NCBI GenBank assembly: GCA_051880615.1
Contig: JBJEOH010000041.1
Span: 186,001-250,000, forward strand
From: UBA7067 sp051880615
Lineage (GTDB): Bacteria; Bacillota; Clostridia; Oscillospirales; Acutalibacteraceae
Reading direction: 5' to 3'
DNA: 64,000 nucleotides
A program made the position numbers and the translations under genes. How positions within the stretch are numbered: position 1 is the stretch's first letter; the number at the start of each line of letters is the position of its first letter. This document shows positions 16,859 to 25,473 of this stretch, piece by piece. The notes under the pieces were generated by a model. It searched no databases and had not been told where the DNA came from. It worked only from the letters and a program-made list of their open reading frames with translations.

Positions 16859-16887
16859 TTGCAACTTGGCGGAAAATGTCATATAAT
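16859..16887 (+). promoter_or_regulatory. Promoter of mraZ and the dcw cluster
   Basis: TTGCAA (16859-16864) and TATAAT (16882-16887) with 17-bp spacing, 81 bp before the mraZ ATG. The operator-like repeats at 16899-16925 lie just downstream of the predicted start site. Confidence 0.65.
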
Positions 16888-16898
16888 AGGTACATCAA

Positions 16899-16925
16899 GT
16901 GACATAGATTGTCACACGGTGTCAC
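16899..16925. promoter_or_regulatory. Candidate MraZ operator repeats
   Basis: GTGACA (16899-16904), then TGTCAC at 16910-16915 and again at 16920-16925. The first two form an inverted repeat with a 5-bp gap; the last two are direct repeats with a 10-bp period. MraZ is known to bind short direct repeats spaced one helical turn in its own promoter region, so autoregulation is plausible; the exact motif differs from the TGGGN of E. coli. Confidence 0.45.
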
Positions 16926-16967
16926 AAAAATGTGATTTTTGAAATTTTATGACAGGGAAGTGGCGTT

Positions 16968-17387
16968 ATGTTTATCGGTACCTACAAGCATAACCTTGAC
17001 CCCAAAAACCGCATAATAATGCCCGCCAAGTTCCGCGAGGAGCTGGGCGACAGCTTCTTTGTCACAAAAGGTCTGAGTAATTGCCTTTGGGCGATGCCTG
17101 CAGAAAAATGGGAGGCGTTTGTTGACCAGATTTCGGCGCGTCCGGCACCTGAAGCAAATGCTCTTCAGCATTACTTCCTTGCCGGAGCTGATGAGGCAGT
17201 TCCCAATTCTCAGGGGAGGTTCGTTCTGACTGAAGAGCTGCGAGCCTTTGCCGGAATTGAAAAAGAGGTCACAATCGTCGGCACGGGCAAACAGGTTGAA
17301 ATATGGAGCAGCGGAAGCTGGGATAAGATCTCGAACGCAGCTTCACAGCAGGATATTGCGGAGCTGATGAAAAATATCACATTTTAA
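16968..17387 (+). CDS. mraZ: Transcriptional regulator MraZ
   Basis: Ring-forming DNA-binding protein of the AbrB fold that regulates the division cluster. The 139 residues hold two repeats, each with a D-x3-R signature: MFIGTYKHNLDPKNRIIMPA and later PNSQGRFVLTEELR. It is the first gene of the dcw cluster and is followed by rsmH after 11 bp, as in most bacteria. A GGGAAG ribosome binding site precedes the ATG. Confidence 0.95.
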   Translation: MFIGTYKHNLDPKNRIIMPAKFREELGDSFFVTKGLSNCLWAMPAEKWEAFVDQISARPAPEANALQHYFLAGADEAVPNSQGRFVLTEELRAFAGIEKEVTIVGTGKQVEIWSSGSWDKISNAASQQDIAELMKNITF

Positions 17388-17398
17388 GAGGTGATTTA

Positions 17399-18325
17399 AT
17401 GGTATTTTCGCATATTCCTGTATTGCTTAACGAGGCTGTCGAGGCACTCAATATAAAGCCAAACGGTATATATATTGACGGTACGGCAGGCGGAGGTGGA
17501 CATTCGGCTGAGATTTTAAAGCGGCTGGGACCTGACGGGAGGCTTATTTCCATTGATCAGGACCCGACTGCAATAGCCGCGGTAAAAAAACGCTTTCAGG
17601 ACGACAACCGCTCTGTAATTGTTCAGTCGAATTTCAGCAGGATGGCACAGGTAGCAGAAGACCTAAGTATTGAAAGTGTTGACGGTGTTCTGCTTGACAT
17701 CGGGGTATCCTCGGTTCAGCTTGATACTCCCGAAAGAGGATTTTCTTTTCACTATGACGCGCCACTCGATATGAGAATGAGCCAAAGCGGCAAAAGTGCT
17801 GCGGATTTGGTGAATAATCTCAGTTACAGTGAGCTTGCGCGTATTATCTCTCTGTACGGTGAAGAAAAATTTGCCTCACGAATAGCATCAAACATTGTTA
17901 AGTACAGGGAGAAGGAGAGAATCGAAACAACGCTGCAGCTTGCCGAAATAATAAAGGAGGCTGTGCCGGCAGCAAAAAGACGCGACGGTCATCCGGCGCG
18001 AAAAACCTTTCAGGCTCTCAGAATTGCCGTAAACGGCGAACTTGACAGGCTTGAAGAAGGATTGGACGCAGCATTTTCTCTGTTAGCTCCGAACGGACGC
18101 CTTGCCGTAATAACTTTCCATTCACTTGAGGACAGAATTACAAAGCAAAAAATGGCGTCATGGTGCACAGGCTGCACCTGCCCAAAGGACTTTCCGGTAT
18201 GTGTATGCGGAAAAAAGCCGAAAGGAAGGCTTGTTTTCAGAAAACCTGTGGAAGCGTCTTTAGAAGAATTAAACAAAAACCCCCGAAGCAGAAGCGCTAA
18301 ATTAAGATGTTTCGAGAAAATGTAA
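17399..18325 (+). CDS. rsmH: 16S rRNA (cytosine(1402)-N4)-methyltransferase RsmH
   Basis: SAM-dependent methyltransferase acting on C1402 in the ribosomal P site (308 residues). Motifs HIPVLLNEAVEAL, DGTAGGGGHSAEIL, LLDIGVSS, FSFHYDAPLDMRM and the C-terminal NPRSRSAKLR are characteristic. It follows mraZ at 11 bp. The next gene, ftsL, has its own promoter 30 bp after this stop. Confidence 0.96.
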   Translation: MVFSHIPVLLNEAVEALNIKPNGIYIDGTAGGGGHSAEILKRLGPDGRLISIDQDPTAIAAVKKRFQDDNRSVIVQSNFSRMAQVAEDLSIESVDGVLLDIGVSSVQLDTPERGFSFHYDAPLDMRMSQSGKSAADLVNNLSYSELARIISLYGEEKFASRIASNIVKYREKERIETTLQLAEIIKEAVPAAKRRDGHPARKTFQALRIAVNGELDRLEEGLDAAFSLLAPNGRLAVITFHSLEDRITKQKMASWCTGCTCPKDFPVCVCGKKPKGRLVFRKPVEASLEELNKNPRSRSAKLRCFEKM

Positions 18326-18354
18326 CAATATTGTAAATAGTGGCAAAAAAGCCT

Positions 18355-18383
18355 TTGACATTTAATACAGAAAGTAGTAAACT
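18355..18383 (+). promoter_or_regulatory. Internal dcw promoter before ftsL
   Basis: TTGACA (18355-18360) and TAAACT (18378-18383) with 17-bp spacing. The start would be near 18390, giving an unusually long leader of about 284 nt before ftsL. In that leader I see only AT-rich sequence with two copies of TCGTTAC; no known riboswitch was recognised. Confidence 0.65.
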
Positions 18384-18673
18384 ATATGTAGTGAAATTAA
18401 GACGATTTATTTGAATTTTCACGCCAAGATATAGTAAATGATGTTTAAACTGTCAAAATAATTACGATGAAGGTAAATTTTGCAAAGGTTACAAAATCGT
18501 TACGAACTTAATTTGGTTGGATTTGAATATTTTCAGTTATATTTCTGATTATTTCGGCGTTTTTTATTTCAAGTGTGTTTCGGGCCGACAAAGACAAAAT
18601 TTAATAATGACAAATTCGTTACATTTTTCATTTTATGATTAATGTGTGTGTATTTATTTAGAGGTGCAAAACT

Positions 18674-19186
18674 ATGGCTTTAAACGGTAGAAGCGTGGCC
18701 TACGATATCAGCCTCTTTGAAACGACGGCTGAAGAAAGATTAGAAGAACAAAAAAGATTACATAGAAGAAGACATAATGTTGTTAGCTTACCTGAAGAGG
18801 ATTTAATAAAAAACAGAAGAGCAAAGCGAAACCCGGCTAAGGTTTTTTCAAGGGTCGCTTTAGGCGCAATTATTACGGTTACTGTTGCCCTGATTATTCA
18901 CGGGCAGGTTCAGCTTACCGAGTTGAATCAGAAAATCAGCAACGCATCGACGAATCTCTCTGATCAGGAAAGCCTTTATACACAGCTTCAGATGAAGGTT
19001 GATTCAAAGCTTTCAACCGAGCAGGTAGAAAGCTTTGCCGAGTCTAAGCTTGGTATGAGCAAGGCTGACAGCTACCAAAAGGAATACATAAGCTTGTCAG
19101 AGGGCGATAAGGCAGAGGTTGCACAGGAGCAAGGCTCAAATATTTTCGACTCTATTGCACAGGCAATTGCGGGCTTGTGGTCTTAA
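18674..19186 (+). CDS. ftsL: FtsL-like cell division protein
   Basis: Bitopic membrane protein of 170 residues: a long basic cytoplasmic N-terminus, one transmembrane helix (VALGAIITVTVALIIHG, about residues 62-80) and an extracytoplasmic leucine-zipper-like coiled coil (LTELNQKISNASTNLSDQES, then LYTQLQMKVD). The location between rsmH and the PBP gene is that of ftsL; sequence alone could not identify it because FtsL is poorly conserved. FtsL pairs with DivIC and DivIB in the divisome. The C-terminal extension after the coil is longer than in Bacillus. Confidence 0.75.
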   Translation: MALNGRSVAYDISLFETTAEERLEEQKRLHRRRHNVVSLPEEDLIKNRRAKRNPAKVFSRVALGAIITVTVALIIHGQVQLTELNQKISNASTNLSDQESLYTQLQMKVDSKLSTEQVESFAESKLGMSKADSYQKEYISLSEGDKAEVAQEQGSNIFDSIAQAIAGLWS

Positions 19187-19525
19187 TCCTATTTGGGTGT
19201 ACAAAATAAAAATGAACAGAAAAGCGGTTGTAACACGGGGCACTGCCCTGTTGGTAAATCAGTGGCAAATTAAAAATAAGCTTGTCACTGGTTTAACTTG
19301 TTGCAGCCTTTTTGCTATTTATGGGCATTGTCGCATTTTGTTGAAAAATTTTTTCTGCACAGGCAAAGTTATGGATAATAATTATTCTTACAGCTTTGCC
19401 TGTGTTGCTCTATTCAAGATACAATAAGAGAGATTTTTCAGCCCATACTTATTATAATAAAAAACACTACATATATATGTATTGAATATAGAATAAAGTA
19501 TTAAAACACGGAAAGGGGAAATTTA
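19187..19525 (+). other. Structured 339-bp intergenic region
   Basis: Between ftsL and the PBP gene. Two long stem-loops are visible: CAGTGGCAA with TTGTCACTG (one wobble, around 19261-19291) and CACAGGCAAAG (19358-19368) with CTTTGCCTGTG (19394-19404). A weak 72-codon frame from ATG 19212 to TAA 19427 begins MNRKAVVTRGTALLV but soon becomes cysteine- and asparagine-rich without recognisable family, so it is not called. A TATAAT at 19453-19458 could be a -10 without a good -35. Either leader structure or a decayed gene. Confidence 0.4.
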
Positions 19526-21784
19526 ATGTCAAAGGGATCTAAGTCAAAGCTTATGCGCCGATGTATGATAATAATGTCGTGTATATTGCTGCTTGGCTTT
19601 GGCACGGTTGCTTTCCGATTGACTCAGCTCACATTGGTTCAGGGGCAGGAGCTTCAACAAAAGGCAGTCGATCAGCAGCTGACCGATACAACAATAAACG
19701 CTCGGCGAGGCACAATTTACGATACTAACGGTAAGGTGCTTGCGCAAAGCGCAACAGTGTGGAAGGTTGTTCTTTCTCCGATTAATTTTGAAAATGACGA
19801 GGAGAGAACAATAGTATCAAAGGGTCTTTCCGAAATTCTTGGAATTGACCAGGAGAGTATTTTTCAAAAAACAAAAGAAAAATCCTATTACTCCGTTGTA
19901 AAAAGACAGATAGAAAGTGACACCCGCGACAAGGTACTTAAATTTGTCGACAAGATAAAAAAAGAGAATAACATCACGGGCGTTATTGATTTGCTTGAGG
20001 ACTATAAAAGATATTATCCTTACAATGACTTTGCCTCGGCGGTTATAGGTTTTACCGGAAGTGACGATCAGGGTCTTTCGGGTCTGGAATATCAGTACAA
20101 TGAAGAACTGACAGGCACGCCCGGAAGATTGGTAACTGCGACTAACGGAAACGGCAACGGTACCGAAATGCCGTTTCAGTACGAGCAAAAGGTTGATGCG
20201 GTTGACGGCAACAGCCTTGTTCTTACAATCGATGAAACGATTCAGCACATTATGGATAAGTACCTTGAACAAGGAAATATTGAAAACAAGGTGTATAGCC
20301 GTTCTGTTGCTATTATGATGGATGTTCACACCGGCGCTATACTCGGATGCTCGGTTGTGGGCGGATATGATTTGAACGACCCGTTTACTCTGACAGATAA
20401 AAACGCAATAGCCAAGATTAGCGAGCTTGTCGGCACAGAGAAGGAAAAGGCGGAGAATGAGGCGTTGTCAGCTCAGTGGCGAAATAAGGCAGTCAGCGAC
20501 ACCTACTACCCCGGTTCTGTTTTCAAGATAATTACAGCGGCGATGGCGCTTGAAGAAAACAAGGTCAACGATAAATCAACATTTACCTGCACAGGTTCAT
20601 ACACACCGGTTCAGGGCGTAAGACCAATCTCGTGTCATAACACAAGCGGTCACGGAACACAGACCTTTGCGCAGGCTATCTGTAATTCCTGCAACCCGGC
20701 ATTTATGCAGATAGGTCAAAGCGTTGGCAAGACAAAATTCTGGGAATACTTTCAGGCGTTTGGCTACAACACAACAACCGGTATTGATTTACCGGGTGAA
20801 GCAAGCGGACTGTTCTTCAGTTCAGACGGCTCAATGACAGACCTCGACCTTGCGATTTCATCGTTCGGTCAGGGCATATCGGTAACTCCGATTCAAATGG
20901 TAACGGCTATTTCCGCTGTTGCAAACGGCGGTCAGCTGTTGCAGCCTTATGTGGTAAAGCAGGTTCTTGACCCCGATGGAAATGTGGTTAAGTCAACCGA
21001 TAAGATGGTTAAGCGACAGGTTGTTTCAAAGGAAACCTGCGAAAAGCTCAGCGAGATTCTCGAGCTTAACGCAAAGGAAGGCTCGGCGAAGAACGGCTAT
21101 GTTGCAGGCTACAGAGTAGCAGGAAAAACAGGTACATCAGAAAAAATGGTTGATGTAAACGGCGACGGTTCAGAAGATTATATCGCTTCGTTCTGCGGTT
21201 TTGCTCCTGCGGACGATCCACAGGTTTGCCTGCTTGTATACTTTGATGCACCTCTTGGTAATAACTACTACGGCAGTGCGGTAGCAGCTCCTGTTTTCGC
21301 ACAGATTATGGGTGAGGTTATGCCTTACTTGAGTGTAAGTACACAGTATACTGACGAAGAACTTGAGCAGATGGACACAACGGCGAACAGCTATCTTGGT
21401 CTTTCTGTAAGCGAAGCTCAGTCAAAGGTTGAAGGCGACGGCTACACCTGTGTAATCAAGGGTGACGGTGACACAGTAGCGGCACAGCTTCCGGCGGCTT
21501 CCACAAGAATACCTCAGGGCGGCACAGTGGTGCTTTACACAAGCCTTGAAGAGGTGGCAAACGGAGAGGTTGAGGTTCCGAGCTTTTCAGGAATGTCGCT
21601 TGCCGAGGCAAATATGGTTGCGGCAACCTATAATCTTAATATAAGCGTTCAGGGTGTAAGTGGCTTAAGCGACGGAGTAGTGCTGACGCAAAGTACGGCA
21701 GCCGGCGAAAAGGTAGCTCCGGGAACGGTTATCACACTGACATTTACAACCTCATCAAATTACGGAAACAACAATGTAATGTAA
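19526..21784 (+). CDS. spoVD: Penicillin-binding protein, SpoVD/FtsI type, with PASTA domains
   Basis: Class B transpeptidase that cross-links septal or spore-cortex peptidoglycan (752 residues). An N-terminal transmembrane helix (about 11-33) is followed by the dimerisation domain (RRGTIYDTNGKVLAQS) and the transpeptidase with Ser331 in YPGSVFK (SxxK), SCN at 388-390 (SxN) and KTGTS at 534. Two PASTA domains form the C-terminus (YLGLSVSEAQSKVE..., VEVPSFSGMSLAEANMV...). It is the only class B PBP in the cluster, so it may serve vegetative division as well as sporulation; the name spoVD rests on architecture. Confidence 0.9.
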   Translation: MSKGSKSKLMRRCMIIMSCILLLGFGTVAFRLTQLTLVQGQELQQKAVDQQLTDTTINARRGTIYDTNGKVLAQSATVWKVVLSPINFENDEERTIVSKGLSEILGIDQESIFQKTKEKSYYSVVKRQIESDTRDKVLKFVDKIKKENNITGVIDLLEDYKRYYPYNDFASAVIGFTGSDDQGLSGLEYQYNEELTGTPGRLVTATNGNGNGTEMPFQYEQKVDAVDGNSLVLTIDETIQHIMDKYLEQGNIENKVYSRSVAIMMDVHTGAILGCSVVGGYDLNDPFTLTDKNAIAKISELVGTEKEKAENEALSAQWRNKAVSDTYYPGSVFKIITAAMALEENKVNDKSTFTCTGSYTPVQGVRPISCHNTSGHGTQTFAQAICNSCNPAFMQIGQSVGKTKFWEYFQAFGYNTTTGIDLPGEASGLFFSSDGSMTDLDLAISSFGQGISVTPIQMVTAISAVANGGQLLQPYVVKQVLDPDGNVVKSTDKMVKRQVVSKETCEKLSEILELNAKEGSAKNGYVAGYRVAGKTGTSEKMVDVNGDGSEDYIASFCGFAPADDPQVCLLVYFDAPLGNNYYGSAVAAPVFAQIMGEVMPYLSVSTQYTDEELEQMDTTANSYLGLSVSEAQSKVEGDGYTCVIKGDGDTVAAQLPAASTRIPQGGTVVLYTSLEEVANGEVEVPSFSGMSLAEANMVAATYNLNISVQGVSGLSDGVVLTQSTAAGEKVAPGTVITLTFTTSSNYGNNNVM

Positions 21785-21842
21785 TATTGATGGCAGTCCA
21801 ATAAAAAGTACAGAAAAAGAATAAAACAACGGAGGTAGAAAA

Positions 21843-22859
21843 ATGAATATCGGATGGGTACTCGGCAGCGCAGTAGGATCTTTTATAATATCGGCTCTTA
21901 TCGGAAAGTGGCTTGTACCGTTTTTGAAAAAGCTTCATTTCGGTCAGACCATTTTAGAGGACGGACCCAAGTGGCATGAGAAGAAGCAGGGCACTCCGAC
22001 AATGGGCGGCTTTATGTTTATAATCGGTTCGGTCGTTACAACCTTAATATGTGTGCTTTTGTTCTGTGTCTTCACAACCGAGCCTGCACTCAAGGCTGAT
22101 GTCGGCAGAGTTCTTGCCGGTGTGGTAATGGCTTGTGCATATGGCGCAGTTGGCTTTATTGATGACTATATTAAGGTCGTTAAAAAACGCAATCTTGGGC
22201 TTACCGCAAAGCAGAAGCTTTTGCTGCAATTTATGATAGCCATTGCTTATCTTGTAACGCTTTATCTGCTTGGAACAACAAGCAACATCGTAATACCTTA
22301 TATCGGTGTTTTTGACCTTGGAATTTTCTATTGGATTATATCGGCTATTGCCATTGTCGGCGTTGTTAATGCGGTCAATCTCTCAGATGGTATCGACGGT
22401 CTTGTGGGTTCAATGTCATTCTTCTCGGCTCTTGCTTTTATGCTGCTTGCATCAGTGCTTCAGAGCCAGTGCTCGGGAGTAATGTCTTCAGCTCTTGCCG
22501 GCGGCTGCCTTGGCTTTTTGCTCTGGAACTTCCACCCGGCAAAGGTATTTATGGGCGATACCGGTTCACTCTTCCTTGGCGGTTACATCTGCGCTCTTGC
22601 ATACGCTCTCAATCTGCCGATAATTCTTATTGTAATAGCTCTTCCGTATCTGCTTGAAATGCTGTCGGTTGTGCTTCAGGTTACTTACTTCAAATTAACT
22701 CACGGCAAGCGGCTTTTCAAGATGAGCCCAATTCATCATCACTTTGAAATGTGCGGCTGGTCAGAGGTCAAGATAGTAACGGTGTTCAGCTTCTTCGCCG
22801 CCATTTGCGGAATTTTTGCGGTGCTGTTTACAATGTTCGGAATCGTTTTTATAAGTTAG
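21843..22859 (+). CDS. mraY: Phospho-N-acetylmuramoyl-pentapeptide transferase MraY
   Basis: Integral membrane enzyme that makes lipid I from UDP-MurNAc-pentapeptide and undecaprenyl phosphate. The 338 residues contain about ten membrane helices and the family signatures GPKWHEKKQGTPTMGG, GFIDDYIKVV, NAVNLSDGIDGL, FMGDTGSLFLGGY and the HHHFE motif in MSPIHHHFEMCGW. GGAGG ribosome binding site. In many genomes murE and murF precede it; here it follows the PBP directly. Confidence 0.97.
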   Translation: MNIGWVLGSAVGSFIISALIGKWLVPFLKKLHFGQTILEDGPKWHEKKQGTPTMGGFMFIIGSVVTTLICVLLFCVFTTEPALKADVGRVLAGVVMACAYGAVGFIDDYIKVVKKRNLGLTAKQKLLLQFMIAIAYLVTLYLLGTTSNIVIPYIGVFDLGIFYWIISAIAIVGVVNAVNLSDGIDGLVGSMSFFSALAFMLLASVLQSQCSGVMSSALAGGCLGFLLWNFHPAKVFMGDTGSLFLGGYICALAYALNLPIILIVIALPYLLEMLSVVLQVTYFKLTHGKRLFKMSPIHHHFEMCGWSEVKIVTVFSFFAAICGIFAVLFTMFGIVFIS

Positions 22860-22903
22860 AATAATTTTCAGTTTCAGTAAAAATAAATTACGGTGGTGTA
22901 AAG

Positions 22904-24196
22904 ATGGATTTAACACACACGAATACAAAACGCCGGGAAAGGCAATCACGCGTGCGTGATGACAGCTCCGGATATTTTGCAGCCTCGGGCGAAGCAGCAG
23001 TGCCGTCAGGAGAGTCTGCGAGAAAGCGTCAGTCTCGCAGGTTAAGAGAACGCCGGCGAATGGCTAATTCCCATAAGGCGTTCAGAGTAGGCGCAGGAAT
23101 TGATATGCCGTTTTTAATTCTTGTTATTGTACTGCTTGCCTGCGGCGTGATAATGATGTTCTCGGCAAGCTACCCTATTGCATATTACAGCGAGGGCAAC
23201 AGCTACTATTACCTTATAAGACAGGCGATTTTCGCTCTTGTCGGCATAGGCGTAATGTTCTTTATGTCGTACCTGAATTATGAATATCTCAAAAAGCTTT
23301 CCCTCATAATTCTCCCTTTAGGCTTTTTAGCCTTGATTGCTGTTTTCTTCTTTCCGTCGTCAACAGGTGTTCACCGTTGGATTGATTTCGGTGTTTTCAA
23401 CATTCAGGCGTCAGAGATTATGAAGTTTGCAATCATTGTTTTTCTGGCTCATTGGGGAGCATATCAGCACAAAAAAACAAACACCTTTAAGTACGGTGCT
23501 TTGCCTCCGCTTATCATTTTTACGGTAACGGCTGTGCTGCTTTTCTTCGAGCCGCACTACTCAGGTATTGTTATTATCGGCATTCTGACTGCGCTTATGG
23601 TAATCCTATACGGCGGCAAAGTACGCTGGTTTATAATTATCGGCGCTGTTCTTGTCGGCGTTGTTCTTATCCTCGCGGTAACAGATAAGCTCGGCTACGC
23701 TATGGAGCGTATGGACGGATGGGGCAAGGCTCTTGAATATGTCGATGAAGATATGTGGCAGAGCACCTTCCAGACGAGAAACTCGCTTTATGCCATAGGC
23801 TCGGGCGGACTTATGGGACTCGGACTCGGACAGTCAAGACAAAAGTATCTGTACCTGCCCGAACCGCAGAACGACTTTATCTTTGCGATTGTCTGCGAGG
23901 AGCTTGGTCTTATCGGAGCGCTTGTTGTGCTTGTGCTTTTCGGTCTGCTTATCTGGCGCGGCTTTGTAATCGCGATGCGCGCTAAGGATCGTTTTGGCAC
24001 ACTGCTTGCGTCAGGTCTTACAGCTCAGATAGGAATTCAGGTTGTGCTTAATATTTTCGTTATAACCGACTGGATGCCGAACACCGGTATCAGTCTTCCG
24101 TTTTTTAGTTACGGCGGCTCTTCTTTGATAATGATTTTGTTCCAGATGGGAATAATACTTTCAATTTCGAGAACGGCTAATATGAGTAAGGTGTAA
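22904..24196 (+). CDS. ftsW: SEDS peptidoglycan glycosyltransferase FtsW/SpoVE
   Basis: Lipid II polymerase of the SEDS family, partner of the class B PBP at the septum (430 residues). A basic cytoplasmic N-terminal extension of about 60 residues (RRERQSRVRDD, RKRQSRRLRERRRMANS) precedes ten or so membrane helices. Conserved features include GVHRWIDFGVFNIQASEIMK, the RMDGWGKALEY loop, FQTRNSLYAIGSGG and the terminal PNTGISLPFFSYGGSSL. FtsW and SpoVE cannot be separated by sequence here. The basic extension is longer than in common relatives. Confidence 0.92.
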   Translation: MDLTHTNTKRRERQSRVRDDSSGYFAASGEAAVPSGESARKRQSRRLRERRRMANSHKAFRVGAGIDMPFLILVIVLLACGVIMMFSASYPIAYYSEGNSYYYLIRQAIFALVGIGVMFFMSYLNYEYLKKLSLIILPLGFLALIAVFFFPSSTGVHRWIDFGVFNIQASEIMKFAIIVFLAHWGAYQHKKTNTFKYGALPPLIIFTVTAVLLFFEPHYSGIVIIGILTALMVILYGGKVRWFIIIGAVLVGVVLILAVTDKLGYAMERMDGWGKALEYVDEDMWQSTFQTRNSLYAIGSGGLMGLGLGQSRQKYLYLPEPQNDFIFAIVCEELGLIGALVVLVLFGLLIWRGFVIAMRAKDRFGTLLASGLTAQIGIQVVLNIFVITDWMPNTGISLPFFSYGGSSLIMILFQMGIILSISRTANMSKV

Positions 24197-24218
24197 ATAA
24201 TTATAAGGAGAAATAATT

Positions 24219-25346
24219 ATGCGTGTGATTTTTGCGGGCGGCGGCACGGCAGGACATATTAACCCGGCTCTTGCGATCGCCGGATACTTAAAGGATAAGG
24301 ATCCCAAAACAGAAATACTCTATATCGGCGCACAGGGCGGAATGGAGGAAAGGCTTGTTCCTCAGGCAGGCTTTGAAATCAAAACAATTAAAATCTCAGG
24401 CTTTAAAAGAAGCTTTTCTCCCAAGGCAATTAAGGATAATATTATTACTCTTCAAAGAGCCTTTTCTTCAACGGCTGATGCAAAGAGGATTATAAAGGAA
24501 TTCAAGCCGGATATATGTATAGGTACAGGCGGCTATGTCAGCGGCCCTGTTATACGCGCGGCTCTGAAGCTTAAGATTCCGGCAATTATCCACGAGCAAA
24601 ATGCATTCCCCGGTGTTACAACAAAAATGCTCTCAAAGAATGTGCAGAAGGTTATGCTTGCAAACCCTTATGCAAAAAAATATCTCAGTGACAGCTGTCA
24701 TTTTGTGACAACGGGAAACCCTGTCAGGGGTGAAATCATAACTGCGGCAAAGAAGCCGTCAAGAGCACAGCTCGGTCTTGATGAGCGCCCGGTTATTCTG
24801 TCATTCGGCGGAAGTCTCGGTGCCCGCAAAATCAACGAGGGTGTTGCGGATTTGATAGCAAGAAGCGGCAAGGATGGTAAATATCAGATAATCCACGCAT
24901 ACGGTCAGTACGGCAAGTGGTTCCCCGATTTGCTCCGCGAAAAGGGGATTGAACCAAACGACTGCAAAAACCTTGATATAAGAGAGTATATAAACAATAT
25001 GTCAACCTGCCTTGCGGCGGCAGACCTTGTTATATGCCGCGCAGGTGCGATAACATTAAGTGAGCTTCAGGTTCAGGGTAAGCCTGCAATTTTAATTCCC
25101 TCACCGAATGTTGCCGAAAATCACCAGTACCATAACGCGATGTCAATGGTTGACTCAAAGGCGGCATTTATTATTGAGGAAAGCGAGCTTACCGGCGAAA
25201 AGGTTATTGAGTACGCCGACAAAATTTTAGGCGATAAGGAAACTCTGAAGGAGTATTCCCAGAACGCCGGAAAGATGGCTATTGTCGATGCCAATGACAG
25301 AATTTACTCTGTGATAAGAACTATCTTAAACGGCGTAGCAAAGTAA
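24219..25346 (+). CDS. murG: UDP-GlcNAc:lipid I GlcNAc transferase MurG
   Basis: Peripheral membrane glycosyltransferase (GT28) making lipid II from lipid I (375 residues). N-domain loop FAGGGTAGHINPALAIA, ISGFKRSF, GTGGYVSGP and HEQNAFPG; C-domain LSFGGSLGARKINE and the donor-site helix AGAITLSELQVQGKPAILIPSP. AAGGAG precedes the ATG. The gene ends at a perfect hairpin before murA. Confidence 0.96.
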   Translation: MRVIFAGGGTAGHINPALAIAGYLKDKDPKTEILYIGAQGGMEERLVPQAGFEIKTIKISGFKRSFSPKAIKDNIITLQRAFSSTADAKRIIKEFKPDICIGTGGYVSGPVIRAALKLKIPAIIHEQNAFPGVTTKMLSKNVQKVMLANPYAKKYLSDSCHFVTTGNPVRGEIITAAKKPSRAQLGLDERPVILSFGGSLGARKINEGVADLIARSGKDGKYQIIHAYGQYGKWFPDLLREKGIEPNDCKNLDIREYINNMSTCLAAADLVICRAGAITLSELQVQGKPAILIPSPNVAENHQYHNAMSMVDSKAAFIIEESELTGEKVIEYADKILGDKETLKEYSQNAGKMAIVDANDRIYSVIRTILNGVAK

Positions 25347-25351
25347 TTATG

Positions 25352-25386
25352 TTGTTGACTCCCTCATAAAAAGAGGGAGTCAACAA
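25352..25386. terminator. Perfect 14-bp hairpin after murG
   Basis: TTGTTGACTCCCTC (25352-25365) and GAGGGAGTCAACAA (25373-25386) with a 7-nt loop. No clear U-tract follows, so it may act as a weak terminator or as an mRNA 3'-end stabiliser splitting the dcw cluster into two transcripts. Confidence 0.6.
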
Positions 25387-25400
25387 TTCACAAAGCACAG

Positions 25401-25464
25401 CCCTTATTCATAATATATATGGAATAAGTCTTTACCAAACTGCTATTATATATTAGAATAAGGG
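25401..25464 (+). promoter_or_regulatory. Alternative hairpins covering the murA ribosome binding site
   Basis: CCCTTATTC plus TAATATA (25401-25417, one bulged A at 25410) pair with TATATTAGAATAAGGG (25449-25464): a 16-bp stem whose 3' arm contains the AAGGGG ribosome binding site of murA. The same 5' segment (25403-25412) can instead pair with a nearer TATG-G-AATAAG (25418-25428), giving a 10-bp stem with one bulge that frees the site. The two forms exclude each other. A promoter upstream of 25401 is required for RNA control; a DNA operator is the alternative. Confidence 0.5.
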
Positions 25465-25473
25465 GTGTTCTCT

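Noticed and set aside
18384..18673. T-box or other known riboswitch in the long ftsL leader
   Set aside because: No T-box sequence, conserved core or terminator hairpin was seen; only AT-rich DNA.
19119..19427. 102-codon frame between ftsL and the PBP gene
   Set aside because: It begins inside ftsL in another frame; the part after ATG 19212 has no recognisable family and an unusual composition, so it is treated as structured spacer.
25352..25386. TTGACT within the murG hairpin as a murA -35
   Set aside because: No -10 is found at 16-18 bp spacing, so the hairpin is annotated as a 3'-end structure.
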